Assembly: GCA_017435565.1 (NCBI GenBank)
Contig: JAFSEU010000031.1
Coordinates: 1-64,000 of the forward strand
Reading direction: 5' to 3'
Length of the DNA stretch: 64,000 bases
From: Oscillospiraceae bacterium
Lineage (GTDB): Bacteria > Bacillota > Clostridia > Oscillospirales > Ruminococcaceae
How positions within the stretch are numbered: position 1 is the first letter of the stretch; the number at the start of each line of letters is the position of its first letter. A program made the translations under genes and the position numbers. Shown here piece after piece: positions 29,046 through 40,668 of the stretch. The notes below the pieces were generated by a model. The model was not told the DNA's origin and ran no database searches. It saw nothing but the letters and a program-made list of their open reading frames with translations.

Positions 29046-30365
29046 ATGCTTGAAAAGGTCGCAAGTGCAATATGCGATTATAATATGCTTGACGACTGCC
29101 AAAAAATCGTCTGCGCACTTTCGGGCGGTGCCGACAGCATTGCGATGACGCTTGCACTCAAAAAACTCGGATATGATATCAGATGTGTCCACGTCAACCA
29201 TAATCTGCGAGGTGAAGAAAGCAAGCGCGACGAAAATTTCTGCGTCAATTTCTGCGAAAATAACAATATCGAGCTTGAGGTTTTCAGCGTTGATGTAAAA
29301 ACATTTTCCAAAGAAAGAAGTATGTCATGTGAAGAAGCGGCAAGGGCTTTGCGCTATGAGTGTCTGCAAAATTCTGCCAAAGGCGCCAAAATTGCAACGG
29401 CACATACACTTGACGACAACCTTGAAACCGTGATTTTTAATCTTTCAAGGGGCACGGGGCTTAAAGGGCTTTGCGGAATTCCCGCTGTAAGAGACGGCAT
29501 AATCCGCCCGATGATTTATGTATCAAGAGCGGAAATCGAAAAATATCTTTCTGACAATGGGGCAGAATTTGTCACCGACAGCACTAATGGCAGTAACGAT
29601 TTTTCGCGCAACAGAATAAGACATAATGTTGTTCCTGTTTTAAAAGACATAAACAGCGGCGTGCTGAGCAGCGTTCTTTGTATGAAAAAGACACTCGAAA
29701 ACGAAAATGCATATATCGAAAAATGCTCAAACGATGTGTTTGACGCCTGCTTTGACGGCAAATCTTCGCTTTCGGGATTGAAATGCTATGACAAAGCATT
29801 GCGAAGACGATGCATAATGCGCCTTCTTGCGCAAAACAATATTGAATGCAGCTTTGAAAGAATTGCTGAAATCGACAAAATGCTTTTTAACGAAAAGACA
29901 TCACGGCTTGATGTTTCAAACGGATTTGACATAATCTGCCGTAAGGGCATTCTCATCCTGCACAAACGCACAGAAGAATTCTGCGATTTCTGCCATAAGC
30001 TTGAAATCGGCGAGAATGAATTTGTCGGAGGCAGAGTTGTTGTTTCTGAGCTTATTGAGTGTAATACAAACGATAAAATTAACATATTGTTAGCAAAAGA
30101 TCATATAGACTATGATAAAATAAAAGGTAATCTGTTTTTGCGCACAAGGCACAGAGGCGATAAAATCAGGCTTGTAAACCGTGATTTTACCTCAAACGTA
30201 AAAACGCTGCTCAATGCAGAAGTTCTACGCGAAGAGCGTGACTCGCTCTGCTTTGTCTGTGATGACGAAGGGCTGATTTTTATTGAAAGAATCGGCGTTG
30301 CCGACCGTGTTAAACTTGATGAAAACACAAAGAGAATTTTAAGAATTACCGCATATTCAGACTAA
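29046..30365 (+). CDS. tilS: tRNA(Ile)-lysidine synthase
   Basis: 439 residues. It adds lysine to C34 of the CAU-anticodon tRNA-Ile so that AUA is read as Ile. N-type ATP pyrophosphatase P-loop SGGADS (26-31), [11 protein letters not shown] and the [10 protein letters not shown] motif are visible. The C-terminal domain continues to 439. Its usual neighbour hpt is absent between it and ftsH. Confidence 0.94.
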   Translation: MLEKVASAICDYNMLDDCQKIVCALSGGADSIAMTLALKKLGYDIRCVHVNHNLRGEESKRDENFCVNFCENNNIELEVFSVDVKTFSKERSMSCEEAARALRYECLQNSAKGAKIATAHTLDDNLETVIFNLSRGTGLKGLCGIPAVRDGIIRPMIYVSRAEIEKYLSDNGAEFVTDSTNGSNDFSRNRIRHNVVPVLKDINSGVLSSVLCMKKTLENENAYIEKCSNDVFDACFDGKSSLSGLKCYDKALRRRCIMRLLAQNNIECSFERIAEIDKMLFNEKTSRLDVSNGFDIICRKGILILHKRTEEFCDFCHKLEIGENEFVGGRVVVSELIECNTNDKINILLAKDHIDYDKIKGNLFLRTRHRGDKIRLVNRDFTSNVKTLLNAEVLREERDSLCFVCDDEGLIFIERIGVADRVKLDENTKRILRITAYSD

Positions 30366-30399
30366 AAACAAAAAACAAAAGAAAGAAGGGATTCAACCT

Positions 30400-32340
<1,941 letters not shown>

Positions 32341-32343
32341 ACA

Positions 32344-32379
32344 AAAAAGCGTCGAAGCAAAATGCTTTGACGCTTTTTG
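32344..32379 (+). terminator. Bidirectional terminator after ftsH
   Basis: Stem AAAAAGCGTCGAAGCA / TGCTTTGACGCTTTTT (one G-T pair) with a 3-base loop; T runs on both strands. It also serves the convergent small gene. Confidence 0.88.
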
Positions 32380-32381
32380 TA

Positions 32382-32642
32382 TTATTTTCTTAATAAAGAC
32401 ATTATTACACACGACATAACAATAACGGTAATTGCAATAAGCACACCAACAAAAATCATTGCTCCTGTCTGTCCTTTGGCACCAAGTCTGACAAAGCAAT
32501 ATATCATTAATGCAAGTAGAGGAATTCCTACTAACAGAGTAGCCGCTATTCTCCTGCCCTTCGGTTTTTTTCTGTCCATTGCAGTGTCCATCAACTCGTC
32601 GCCTATCATTTCTGCGATAAACTCAATTATATCATCAAGCAT
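32382..32642 (-). CDS. Small two-helix membrane protein
   Basis: 86 residues, not recognised. An acidic amphipathic N-terminus, a basic segment (DRKKPKGRR), then two helices (about 32-50 and 60-82). It lies 24 bases after maf on the same strand, so it is probably co-transcribed. Confidence 0.6.
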   Translation of the reverse strand: MLDDIIEFIAEMIGDELMDTAMDRKKPKGRRIAATLLVGIPLLALMIYCFVRLGAKGQTGAMIFVGVLIAITVIVMSCVIMSLLRK

Positions 32643-32666
32643 AGAATCACCTCATTCACGATATTA

Positions 32667-33227
32667 TTATCCAACCAGTGCTTTTATTTCCTTTTTCAAG
32701 CGTGCAACGGGAAGACCTACAATGTTGAAATAATCGCCGCAGATTTGTCGCACAAACAGCGAAGCTGCACCCTGGATGCCATATCCGCCCGCCTTGTCAT
32801 ACGGCTCGTCAGAGTCGATATACTCAAAAATCTCAGCATCTGACAGCTCATAAAAGCTGACATCGGTTATCTGCGAAAAGCTCTTAACTTTGCCGTTATA
32901 GCGCAAGCAAACGCCGCTTATAACCTGATGAGTTCTGTTTGATAGAAGCCTGAGCATTTTTTCGGCGTCATTCCTGTCATTCGGCTTGCCTAAAACCACA
33001 TCGTCAATCGTTACAATCGTATCGCACGAAATCACCAGCGTTTCCGAGTCCACATCGCCCAGCGCTTCATTCTTGCGCTGTGCAATAATCTGCGCAATGT
33101 CCTTAACATCAACGCCAATCGGCAATGTTTCGTCGCAATCTGTGGGAATCACTTCAAATTCGTGGAAAATAAGCTGCAAAAGCTCACGTCTTCTCGGCGA
33201 AGCAGATGCAAGAATCACTCTATCCAT
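32667..33227 (-). CDS. maf: Maf-like nucleotide pyrophosphatase
   Basis: 186 residues. House-cleaning enzyme acting on non-canonical or modified pyrimidine nucleotides; linked to septum inhibition in Bacillus. The signature ILASASPRRREL opens the protein and SCDTIV follows. ATG 33227 is chosen (family N-terminus) rather than the in-frame GTG at 33239; AAGGTG lies upstream. Confidence 0.93.
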   Translation of the reverse strand: MDRVILASASPRRRELLQLIFHEFEVIPTDCDETLPIGVDVKDIAQIIAQRKNEALGDVDSETLVISCDTIVTIDDVVLGKPNDRNDAEKMLRLLSNRTHQVISGVCLRYNGKVKSFSQITDVSFYELSDAEIFEYIDSDEPYDKAGGYGIQGAASLFVRQICGDYFNIVGLPVARLKKEIKALVG

Positions 33228-33255
33228 TAAATCACACACCTTATTATAGTCTTAC

Positions 33256-33287
33256 GACCGCAAAGCACAGATAAGCCTTGCGGTCGC
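33256..33287 (-). other. Hairpin between EF-G-like gene and maf
   Basis: 9-bp perfect stem CGACCGCAA / TTGCGGTCG. No T run on the - strand, so it may be a weak terminator or processing site. Confidence 0.4.
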
Positions 33288-33305
33288 TTTTATCTTTTAA
33301 TAAAA

Positions 33306-35357
33306 TTATTCTTCGGTTTCCATACTTGCAATAACTTCATCAAGAAGCATTGAAGGAAGCGGATCGTATCTCAGGAAATCAAGAGCAAACGAACCTCTGC
33401 CCATTGTAACCTGGCGGATAAGCATTGTGTAATCGTGCATTTCACGAATCGGCACTTCAGCAAGAACCTCTGTCATCGGCTTGCCGTCAATAGGATTCAT
33501 ACCCAAAACCTTGCCTCTTCGCTTGTTCAGATCGCCCATGATGTCGCCTGTGCAATCATTGGGAACGATAACGGAAAGACTGCCGATAGGCTCAAGAAGA
33601 ACGGGCTGTGCGTTGAATTTGGGGTCCTTGAGCTGCTTGAATGCAAGAGATGCAGCAGTTTTGAACGCCATTTCAGAAGAGTCAACAGGATGATATGAAC
33701 CATCAACAAGAGTGGCCTTGATTTTAACTACGGGGCAACCTGCGAGAATACCCTTCTTAACACTTTCCTGCAAGCCCTTTTCAACTGCAGGGAAGAAGTT
33801 CTTCGGTACAGCGCCGCCGAATACCTGTTCTTCAAATACAAGCTCATCGCTTTCGCAAGGTTCAAAAATAATTTTAACGTGACCGAACTGACCGTGACCG
33901 CCCGACTGTTTCTTGTGCTTGCCTTCAATGGGCTCGGTCTTCTTGCGGATTGTTTCCTTATATGCTACCTTGGGAACGGAAAGAGTTACATCAGCGCCGA
34001 ATTTTGATTTGAGCTTGGAAACTGCAACATCAAGATGCAATTCGCCCAGACCGCTGAGAACCATTTCCTTGGTGGTTTTATCAAGAACATATGACAATGT
34101 GGGGTCTTCTTCGAGCAATCTCTGCATGCCGCTGCCGATTTTTCCTTCATCGCCCTGAGATTTAGCCTTAACTGCCATTGAGAAGCAGCCTCTGGGATAT
34201 TTTACAGCAGGGCACGCTACTACTCTTGAAGCGTCACAAAGCGTATCGCAAGTATTTGCTGAAAGCTTTGTAGCAACAACGATATCGCCTGCGTTAGCGC
34301 CGGTAACCTCAATCTGTTTCTTTCCCTGAACAACGTAAAGCTTGCCGATTTTTTCGGTTTCGCCGGTTGTAGAATTAACAACATCACTGCCGCTTGTCAG
34401 CTTGCCTGACATAACCTTTATGTAAGAAAGCTTGCCGAACGGGTCTGCACAGGTCTTGAATACAAATGCAGCCAGAGGTGCATTTTCTTTATAATCAAGC
34501 TTTACATCGCCTGCCTCGATAGGATTTTGGTCAGCTGAGAAGGGCAGATATGTAGAAATCATATGAAGCGCAGTTTCAATACCGGCAAGTGTTGTTGAGC
34601 TTACGCAGATAACGGGAATAACGCTGCCGCTTAAAAGTCCCTTATGCATACCCTTGAGCATTTCCTCGGGCGTGAAGGGCTCGCCTTCGAAGAATTTTTC
34701 CATATATTCTTCGGAAGTTTCCGCAACAGCCTCACTGATAGCGCTTACATATCCATCCATATCAATATCCGAAGGAATATCAACCTGAGAAGAAACGCCC
34801 TTTGCATCAAATGCGAATGCGCAGTTTTCGGGAATATTTACAATACAATCAAGCTTGCCGCCTGTAAAATGCGGAACGCAGATAGGTGCAACGCCGTTGC
34901 CGAAAGTATCTTTAAGCTGTGTGATTATCTTATCAAAATTAGTGTTGGGGTCATCAAGGTTTGTGATAACAAACATCTTGGGCTTTGTGCCGGCTGCCTC
35001 AAAAGCCTTTTCGGTGCCGACCTTTACGCCGTCCTTAGCAGATACTGTGATGAGTATTGAGCCGCCTGCGCTGATACCTTCAGCCAGACCGCCTGCAAAA
35101 CCAAACAGACCGGGAGTATCAATAATATTTATTTTAAGATCCTTATATTCATAATAAGCAAGTGCCGTTGAAAGCGATGTCTTTCTCTTGATTTCCTCTG
35201 CGTCAAAGTCGCAAACCGTATTTCCGTCGGAAACCTTTCCGAGACGATCCGTCATCTTTGCTTTAAAAAGCAGAGCCTCTGCGAACGAGGTTTTGCCCGA
35301 ACCGCTGTGTCCGGCAAGTGCAATGTTCTTTATTTTGTCTGCTGAAAACTGTTTCAT
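33306..35357 (-). CDS. Elongation factor G-like translational GTPase paralogue
   Basis: 683 residues with the five-domain EF-G plan. P-loop GHSGSGKT (15-22) replaces EF-G's AHIDAGKT. The G3 motif reads DTPGLFGF (80-87), so the catalytic His of DTPGH is Leu84. The G4 motif reads TNLD instead of NKxD. Later domains (GGHGQFG, the FPAVEKGLQESV segment and the C-terminal REMHDYTMLIRQVTMGRGSF) are well kept. EF-G-like paralogues with altered switch regions are known; whether they translocate ribosomes is unclear. The true fusA is not in this window. It has its own promoter. Confidence 0.85.
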   Translation of the reverse strand: MKQFSADKIKNIALAGHSGSGKTSFAEALLFKAKMTDRLGKVSDGNTVCDFDAEEIKRKTSLSTALAYYEYKDLKINIIDTPGLFGFAGGLAEGISAGGSILITVSAKDGVKVGTEKAFEAAGTKPKMFVITNLDDPNTNFDKIITQLKDTFGNGVAPICVPHFTGGKLDCIVNIPENCAFAFDAKGVSSQVDIPSDIDMDGYVSAISEAVAETSEEYMEKFFEGEPFTPEEMLKGMHKGLLSGSVIPVICVSSTTLAGIETALHMISTYLPFSADQNPIEAGDVKLDYKENAPLAAFVFKTCADPFGKLSYIKVMSGKLTSGSDVVNSTTGETEKIGKLYVVQGKKQIEVTGANAGDIVVATKLSANTCDTLCDASRVVACPAVKYPRGCFSMAVKAKSQGDEGKIGSGMQRLLEEDPTLSYVLDKTTKEMVLSGLGELHLDVAVSKLKSKFGADVTLSVPKVAYKETIRKKTEPIEGKHKKQSGGHGQFGHVKIIFEPCESDELVFEEQVFGGAVPKNFFPAVEKGLQESVKKGILAGCPVVKIKATLVDGSYHPVDSSEMAFKTAASLAFKQLKDPKFNAQPVLLEPIGSLSVIVPNDCTGDIMGDLNKRRGKVLGMNPIDGKPMTEVLAEVPIREMHDYTMLIRQVTMGRGSFALDFLRYDPLPSMLLDEVIASMETEE

Positions 35358-35405
35358 TTGTTTCTCTCCTGAAAAATTGGATTAGGCTCTAAAACCTTAT
35401 GGAAT

Positions 35406-35434
35406 ATTATACAATATTTTTAAAATAAATTCAA
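35406..35434 (-). promoter_or_regulatory. Promoter of the EF-G-like gene
   Basis: On -: TTGAAT (35429-35434), 17-base spacer, TATAAT (35406-35411). Confidence 0.7.
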
Positions 35435-35552
35435 CAGAATTTATAAATTTCAGCAACTTAAACAACTGAAATTTTCATTTTAGTGCAAATTGCTCAAAAA
35501 TCAAAATTGCAAGAAGAAAAACTTGCACTTTTATACAAACAGAATTATAGAT

Positions 35553-35603
35553 AAAAAACGAAGCACAAATCCACAAAAAATGCAGACCTGTGCCTCGTTT
35601 TTG
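35553..35603 (-). terminator. Terminator after the HPr-like gene
   Basis: Stem AACGAAGCACA / TGTGCCTCGTT with one mismatch and a 20-base loop; T runs on both sides. Confidence 0.55.
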
Positions 35604-35650
35604 TTATATTCAGTTTCTTTTTTTACAATGATGATGTAAAGTTACGACGC

Positions 35651-35914
35651 TTATGCAACAGAATACTCGACATTGTTCTTTTTCAATGCGGCTTCAATGA
35701 TTTCAGCGTCACGCTCAGTATTTGTCACAATTGTGACAGGCTTGTTGAGGTTCAGCGAAAAGAATCCAAGTACGCTCTTTGCGTTTACGGTGTATCCGTC
35801 GGACTCGTTTTCTGCAACAACTTCTCCGCCGCAGCGCTCTGTAGCGGCGAATACCGTTTTCTGAACAGTAAGCGAATTGAGCATCATATTGTACTTTCTT
35901 GTCATCAACATCAT
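35651..35914 (-). CDS. HPr-like domain protein lacking the phospho-His
   Basis: 87 residues, the size of HPr. The segment YTVNAKSVLGFFSLNL matches the HPr helix around Ser46 (VNAKSILGVLSL), and the following beta strand and final helix also fit. The N-terminal GLHARPA motif with His15 is absent (TVQKTVFAATERCGG instead), so it cannot carry a PTS phosphate on His. It may be a Crh-like or other regulatory relative, but that is inference. AAAGGAGG precedes the start. A 120-base leader with a hairpin separates it from its promoter. Confidence 0.65.
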   Translation of the reverse strand: MMLMTRKYNMMLNSLTVQKTVFAATERCGGEVVAENESDGYTVNAKSVLGFFSLNLNKPVTIVTNTERDAEIIEAALKKNNVEYSVA

Positions 35915-35936
35915 AGCTGACTCCTCCTTTTGCGGT

Positions 35937-35970
35937 GCACAGCGATTTATATCTCTTTTTTGTGCTGTGC
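35937..35970 (-). promoter_or_regulatory. Leader hairpin upstream of the HPr-like gene
   Basis: Stem GCACAGC / GCTGTGC with a 20-base loop, ending just before the RBS in the 5' UTR. Confidence 0.4.
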
Positions 35971-36043
35971 CGTTTCTTTTTGTTCCTCACATATTATATT
36001 TATGCGTCAGGGCTTTTCTCTTTTTTCTCAACCCTGCAAGCAT

Positions 36044-36072
36044 ATTATACATCAGCGAATTTTAATTTTCAA
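36044..36072 (-). promoter_or_regulatory. Promoter of the HPr-like gene
   Basis: On -: TTGAAA (36067-36072), 17-base spacer, TATAAT (36044-36049). Confidence 0.75.
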
Positions 36073-36138
36073 GACTAATTTTTGACGAATCGCACAAACA
36101 ATATCTGTTGAATTGTAGCAAGTTGCACAAAGCCAAGA

Positions 36139-36173
36139 CAAAAACAACCGACCCAGAAAAAATTCAGGGTCGG
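36139..36173 (-). terminator. Terminator of the GH9 cellulase gene
   Basis: 7-bp stem CCGACCC/GGGTCGG; on - it is followed by TTGTTTTTG. Confidence 0.8.
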
Positions 36174-36201
36174 CATTTTTGATAAAATGTTAAACTGATA
36201 A

Positions 36202-38082
36202 TTACGCTGTTTCAACAGGGAATACTGTAATTACTTTAAGTGCATATCTGGTGATTATTGTAGCGTCAATGGAATTTATAACACCATCACCGTTTACATC
36301 GCTGCAGGCCTGTGCCTCATCAGAAAGAGTAAGAACCTTCAGAGCGTGCCTTGTAACCATAGTAGCATCAATTGAATTTACGATGCCGTCGCCGTTTGCA
36401 TCGCCCCAGATAATTGTTGCAGCTTCTGTATATTCAGCAGAAACCGTTACAGCCGAAGCGGGCATTGTAAAGCTGTATGTTCCGTTTGAATTGTTGCAGG
36501 AAATTGTTGTGCCCGAAGCAGTTGTTACAGTAACTGTTGGGTCGTTGTAATTGCTGATTGTGGGAGAAAGTGTAAAGGAAACTGTTGCACCTTCTTCTGC
36601 CTCTGTTGCGGAAAGGTTGATGTTGCAGTTTGTTCCGCTTGCTGTAATTGCATATGTCTGAGCAGCCTGAGTATCAAGGCAAACTTCGATTTCGTCGTTG
36701 ATATAAGTCACAACGGAACCTGTGCCGTAAACATCATAAAGACCTGCTGCTGCGCCGACAAAGCCTGCGTTGTAGTCAATTGCAACTTCGTTTGCTACTG
36801 CATCCTTAACAGAGTCGGTATATGAACCGTCAGCACTGGTAGGTCCGCCAACGAGAGCGCCGATAAGGGTGTGACCATCAGGTCCGTATGTTGTATTGTT
36901 GTTGAAACCGTATGTGCCATCCCAGCCAACAAGACCCGAAGCTGCTCTGTGGTGAGGATACTTAGCAGAATTATCGCCAAGACCTGTAAGGAAGCAAGCC
37001 TTTGCGCCATTGCCGCCGAGGAGATATGTCATCTGCCATTTTGCCCATGAAGTAAAATCATAACTGCTTGAATTCTTTGAAACAACAAGGGCGCAGAACT
37101 GCAATGCAGCGTTATATCTTGCAGAACCCCACTGCTGTAAGAACCAGTAGCTCGACTGTGAAGAATTCACCTTTTCGCTGATGTAGCTGCCGGCTGTTGA
37201 CCAATTGTTATTGATATAGCCATCAAGAATAGCACATCCGAGCGACATATTATCCCAGCAATATGTCCAGCCTACATAGCTGGGCTTTGTGCTGCTGAAT
37301 ATCGACTTGTAGGAAGAATCCTTAGTTGCAAGATAAAGCCAACCTGCTGCCCATGCAACTTCATCAACACAATCGGATGACGCATAGAACGAAACAGAAT
37401 AGTTTGAACGATATTTGTTTGCAAAATCAAACAAAGCCTTTGCATAAGTCAGGTCTTCTTGATTGCCGAAATTCATATAAGAAATTGCAAGTGAAGCCGC
37501 ATACTGAGCAGCGATATTGCTTGCGCCGTTGGATGTCCACAAGCATCTGCCCCACTGACTCTGTGTCTGCTTTTCGGGCACATCCCAATAGCTATGGTCG
37601 GTATTGCCCTCGCCGGCTTCATACATAAAGTTTGTCACCGAACCATTTGAAAGCGTTGTACAATCTTTAAAATACTGATTGAAATGATCGCTGATTATCT
37701 TGAAATGAGTTGTAAGACCCAATTCTTCATATACATCTTTATATTCATAATAGCTCCAGCCGATTGTTGCGGCCGAATAGCCCTGAGGCATACCGAACAT
37801 AACATGGTCACCGGCATCGTGGAAGCCGCCGACAACATCGGAGTATGTATGGCAATCCCCTCTCCATGTAACGTGCGAATGCTCATCAACTTCATCGCCG
37901 CACATATTTGCATCATAGAAATAAAGTGAATACTGCAATGCCTTTGCATAATCTGTAGTATCGGCGTTGGCTGCTGATACTTCAATTGCAGGTGATACCG
38001 AAAGCACCGAAACTGCCGCAGAAGCCGTTACAGCAGCAGCTGTTGCAAAGGATGCCGCCCTTTTGAATAGATTCTTTTTCAT
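36202..38082 (-). CDS. Secreted GH9 cellulase with type I dockerin
   Basis: 626 residues. Signal peptide (MKKNLFKRA..., about 40 residues), then a GH9 endoglucanase domain: catalytic Asp pair in HDAGD (D89, D92), PHHRAASG, and the acid Glu432 in NEVAIDYNAGF. A ~80-residue beta module (YAITASGTNC ... SFTMPASAVTVSAEY) and a dockerin with two DxNxDGxxNSxDA repeats (about 562-624) follow. Dockerins plug enzymes into cellulosomal scaffoldins; no scaffoldin is in the window. ATG 38082 is chosen for its signal peptide and AAGGAAGGG RBS; an upstream in-frame extension is untranslated leader. Confidence 0.94.
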   Translation of the reverse strand: MKKNLFKRAASFATAAAVTASAAVSVLSVSPAIEVSAANADTTDYAKALQYSLYFYDANMCGDEVDEHSHVTWRGDCHTYSDVVGGFHDAGDHVMFGMPQGYSAATIGWSYYEYKDVYEELGLTTHFKIISDHFNQYFKDCTTLSNGSVTNFMYEAGEGNTDHSYWDVPEKQTQSQWGRCLWTSNGASNIAAQYAASLAISYMNFGNQEDLTYAKALFDFANKYRSNYSVSFYASSDCVDEVAWAAGWLYLATKDSSYKSIFSSTKPSYVGWTYCWDNMSLGCAILDGYINNNWSTAGSYISEKVNSSQSSYWFLQQWGSARYNAALQFCALVVSKNSSSYDFTSWAKWQMTYLLGGNGAKACFLTGLGDNSAKYPHHRAASGLVGWDGTYGFNNNTTYGPDGHTLIGALVGGPTSADGSYTDSVKDAVANEVAIDYNAGFVGAAAGLYDVYGTGSVVTYINDEIEVCLDTQAAQTYAITASGTNCNINLSATEAEEGATVSFTLSPTISNYNDPTVTVTTASGTTISCNNSNGTYSFTMPASAVTVSAEYTEAATIIWGDANGDGIVNSIDATMVTRHALKVLTLSDEAQACSDVNGDGVINSIDATIITRYALKVITVFPVETA

Positions 38083-38186
38083 AAACAATCTACCCTTCCT
38101 TTCAAAATAAAATAAATTTAAAATCGCACCAAAAAATATAAAACCATGAAAAAGCGTTTCAAAAATGCACAAAATATTTTCATTGT

Positions 38187-38214
38187 TTTATATCTAATTA
38201 GTTTTATTTTACAA
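38187..38214 (-). promoter_or_regulatory. Candidate promoter of the GH9 gene
   Basis: On -: TTGTAA, 16-base spacer, TATAAA. It lies in the 372-base intergenic region (38083-38454) between the two divergent cellulases; otherwise that region is AT-rich with no ORF. Confidence 0.4.
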
Positions 38215-38378
38215 TAACATCATATAAATTTCAATAGCAGCATTCGTTTGTTTACATATTGGCAATATATTATTTTCATTTTGTATTTATATGCGCACGT
38301 TCCTTCCAAAGATAACGTTTTCACCACAAATGATCAAGAAAGCGGCAAAAAACCATACAAATTATACTAAAAAAACAC

Positions 38379-38407
38379 TTGACCGATATTTGTTTTTATA
38401 GTATAAT
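38379..38407 (+). promoter_or_regulatory. Promoter of the GH5 cellulase gene
   Basis: TTGACC, 17-base spacer, TATAAT, 48 bases before the start codon. Confidence 0.75.
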
Positions 38408-38454
38408 AAATTTGTATATTATCGTTTTTTATATGCTATTAAGGAGGAGATATT

Positions 38455-40524
38455 TTGAAAACACCAAAAAGAATACTCGCAGGCGCAATGGCATTATCAA
38501 TGGTATCAGCACTGGGACTTTCGTTGCCTTCACAGCCCGATATCCCCGCAGCAGCTGCTGTGGTTGACGACACCTGCGACGACTGGCTTCACGCCGAAGG
38601 TGGCAGACTTTATGACATGAACGGAAACGAAGTATGGCTGACAGGCGCAAACTGGTTTGGTTTTAACTGCACCGAAAACCTTGCACACGGTCTTTATGCC
38701 GCTGATTGTGATGTCTTTCTTTCTGCCGTTGCAGACCATGGCATAAATCTGATTCGTATACCGATTTCCACCGAGCTTCTTGTTTCGTGGATGGAAGGTG
38801 CGCCGCTTGCCGTTTCAAGCGTTAACGCAGGATATAATCCGCCGACCGATATCGTAGGCGAGGACGGAACAGTTACTCCCGCAGGATCTTATGTAAATAT
38901 AAATAAAGATTTTGTTCTTGAAGACGGTAAAACCGTAAAGAACAGTATGGAAATCTTTGATGTTATTATGAACAAGTGCAAGGACTATGGTCTGAAAGTT
39001 ATGGTAGACGTGCACAGCCCCGCAGCACATAACTCTGGTCACAACTACAATTTGTGGTATTACGAAAGCACCGCTCCTGATTGTGACGGCATGGCAACAG
39101 GCGCTTTCTCAGGCGAAGAAATCACATGGGATATGTGGAAGGATTCTATCACATGGCTTGCCGAAAAATACGCAAACGATGATACTATTATCGGATATGA
39201 CCTGAAAAACGAGCCTCACGGTAAGAGAGGCTATGACGGAACAACCTGCCCTGACAGCGTTGCAAGATGGGATGACACCGAATTGCCGAACAACTGGGCT
39301 TATTCGGCAACAGAATGTGCAAATTCCATTCTGGCTGTAAATCCCAATGCGCTTATTTTTGTTGAAGGCGTTGAGCAATATCCCAAAACCGAGCTTGGTT
39401 ATACATACGATACTGCCGATTTATGGGGCGCTTCAGCCGAGAATTCTCCCTGGTATCCCGCATGGTGGGGCGGCAACCTCAGAGGTGTAAGAGATTACCC
39501 CATTACCCCCGATTCGGGCACAAGTCAGATTGTTTATTCACCTCACGATTACGGCCCTTCGGTTTATGCTCAGACGTGGTTTGACAAGGACTTTACAACA
39601 CAGACTCTGCTTGATGACTACTGGTATGATACCTGGGCTTATATCGTTGAAGAAAATATCGCTCCCCTTCTTATCGGCGAATGGGGCGGCCATATGGACG
39701 GCGCCGAAAACCAGAAATGGATGACGCTTTTGCGTGACTATATGATTGAAAACCATATCAGCCATACCTTCTGGTGTCTTAACCCCAACTCGGGCGATAC
39801 GGGCGGACTTCTCGGTTATGACTTTATCACCTGGGACAGCGATAAATACGGTCTGTTTGAAGAATCACTCTGGCAGACACAGGATTCAGGTCTTTATATC
39901 GGACTTGACCATCAGAAATCTCTCGGCAACAACGGCACAGGACTTTCACTGAATGAATATTACACCACTTATGCCACCACAGAGGGAAGTAACATTGACG
40001 GCGGAACAGTTCTTTCCGAAGCGGGTGACCCTGTTATCATCGACGGAACCGTGACTGTTGCAAGCTATGCAATTACAGCTTCCGGAGAGAACTGCGAGGT
40101 TTCACTGTCAAGCACAAAGGCTGAGGAGGGCGATACGGTAACATTTACACTTACTGCAGCTGAAAATGCAACCGGCGAACCCACAGTTACAGTAAAAACA
40201 ACCTCGGGCACTGCAGTTGCATACAGCGAATCAAACGGAACATACAGCTTTACAATGCCCGCAAGCGCTGTTGTCGTAACTGCGGTATATAAAGCTTCAT
40301 CTGAAACAGATATTATATATGGCGACGCAAACGGTGACGGAGTCGTCAACTCAATTGATGCCACCATGGTAACAAGACACGCTTTAAAGGTTCTCACTCT
40401 TTCCGACGATGCACAGACTTGCTGCGATGTAAACGGTGATGGCGTTATAAATTCTATTGACGCCACGATAATCACCAGATATGCTCTTAAAGTGATTACA
40501 GTATTCCCTGTTGAGAATTCCTGA
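38455..40524 (+). CDS. Secreted GH5 cellulase with type I dockerin
   Basis: 689 residues, starting at TTG 38455 behind a strong AAGGAGGAG. Signal peptide to about residue 36, then a GH5 barrel with the acid Glu253 in DLKNEPHG and the nucleophile Glu409 in IGEWGGH. Residues ~536-618 are the same beta module as in the GH9 neighbour, and ~622-686 are a dockerin almost identical to the GH9 one. It would cut beta-glucan chains in concert with the GH9 enzyme on a shared scaffold. Ends at a strong terminator. Confidence 0.94.
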   Translation: MKTPKRILAGAMALSMVSALGLSLPSQPDIPAAAAVVDDTCDDWLHAEGGRLYDMNGNEVWLTGANWFGFNCTENLAHGLYAADCDVFLSAVADHGINLIRIPISTELLVSWMEGAPLAVSSVNAGYNPPTDIVGEDGTVTPAGSYVNINKDFVLEDGKTVKNSMEIFDVIMNKCKDYGLKVMVDVHSPAAHNSGHNYNLWYYESTAPDCDGMATGAFSGEEITWDMWKDSITWLAEKYANDDTIIGYDLKNEPHGKRGYDGTTCPDSVARWDDTELPNNWAYSATECANSILAVNPNALIFVEGVEQYPKTELGYTYDTADLWGASAENSPWYPAWWGGNLRGVRDYPITPDSGTSQIVYSPHDYGPSVYAQTWFDKDFTTQTLLDDYWYDTWAYIVEENIAPLLIGEWGGHMDGAENQKWMTLLRDYMIENHISHTFWCLNPNSGDTGGLLGYDFITWDSDKYGLFEESLWQTQDSGLYIGLDHQKSLGNNGTGLSLNEYYTTYATTEGSNIDGGTVLSEAGDPVIIDGTVTVASYAITASGENCEVSLSSTKAEEGDTVTFTLTAAENATGEPTVTVKTTSGTAVAYSESNGTYSFTMPASAVVVTAVYKASSETDIIYGDANGDGVVNSIDATMVTRHALKVLTLSDDAQTCCDVNGDGVINSIDATIITRYALKVITVFPVENS

Positions 40525-40542
40525 AAAAAACACAACAACAAT

Positions 40543-40584
40543 AAAAAATTCGGCGGTAGTTATATTTTACCGCCGAATTTTTTT
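40543..40584 (+). terminator. Terminator of the GH5 gene
   Basis: Stem AAAAAATTCGGCGGTA / TACCGCCGAATTTTTT with a 9-base loop and a long T run. Confidence 0.9.
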
Positions 40585-40625
40585 GTCGAAAACAAATCCT
40601 GTATAAATTTGTATTGTATAATTGT

Positions 40626-40660
40626 ATAAAAAACTGACCCTACAGCTTTGGCAGGGTCAG
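40626..40660 (-). terminator. Terminator of purA
   Basis: 8-bp stem CTGACCCT/AGGGTCAG; on - it is followed by TTTTTTATAC. Confidence 0.85.
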
Positions 40661-40668
40661 CGAAGAAT

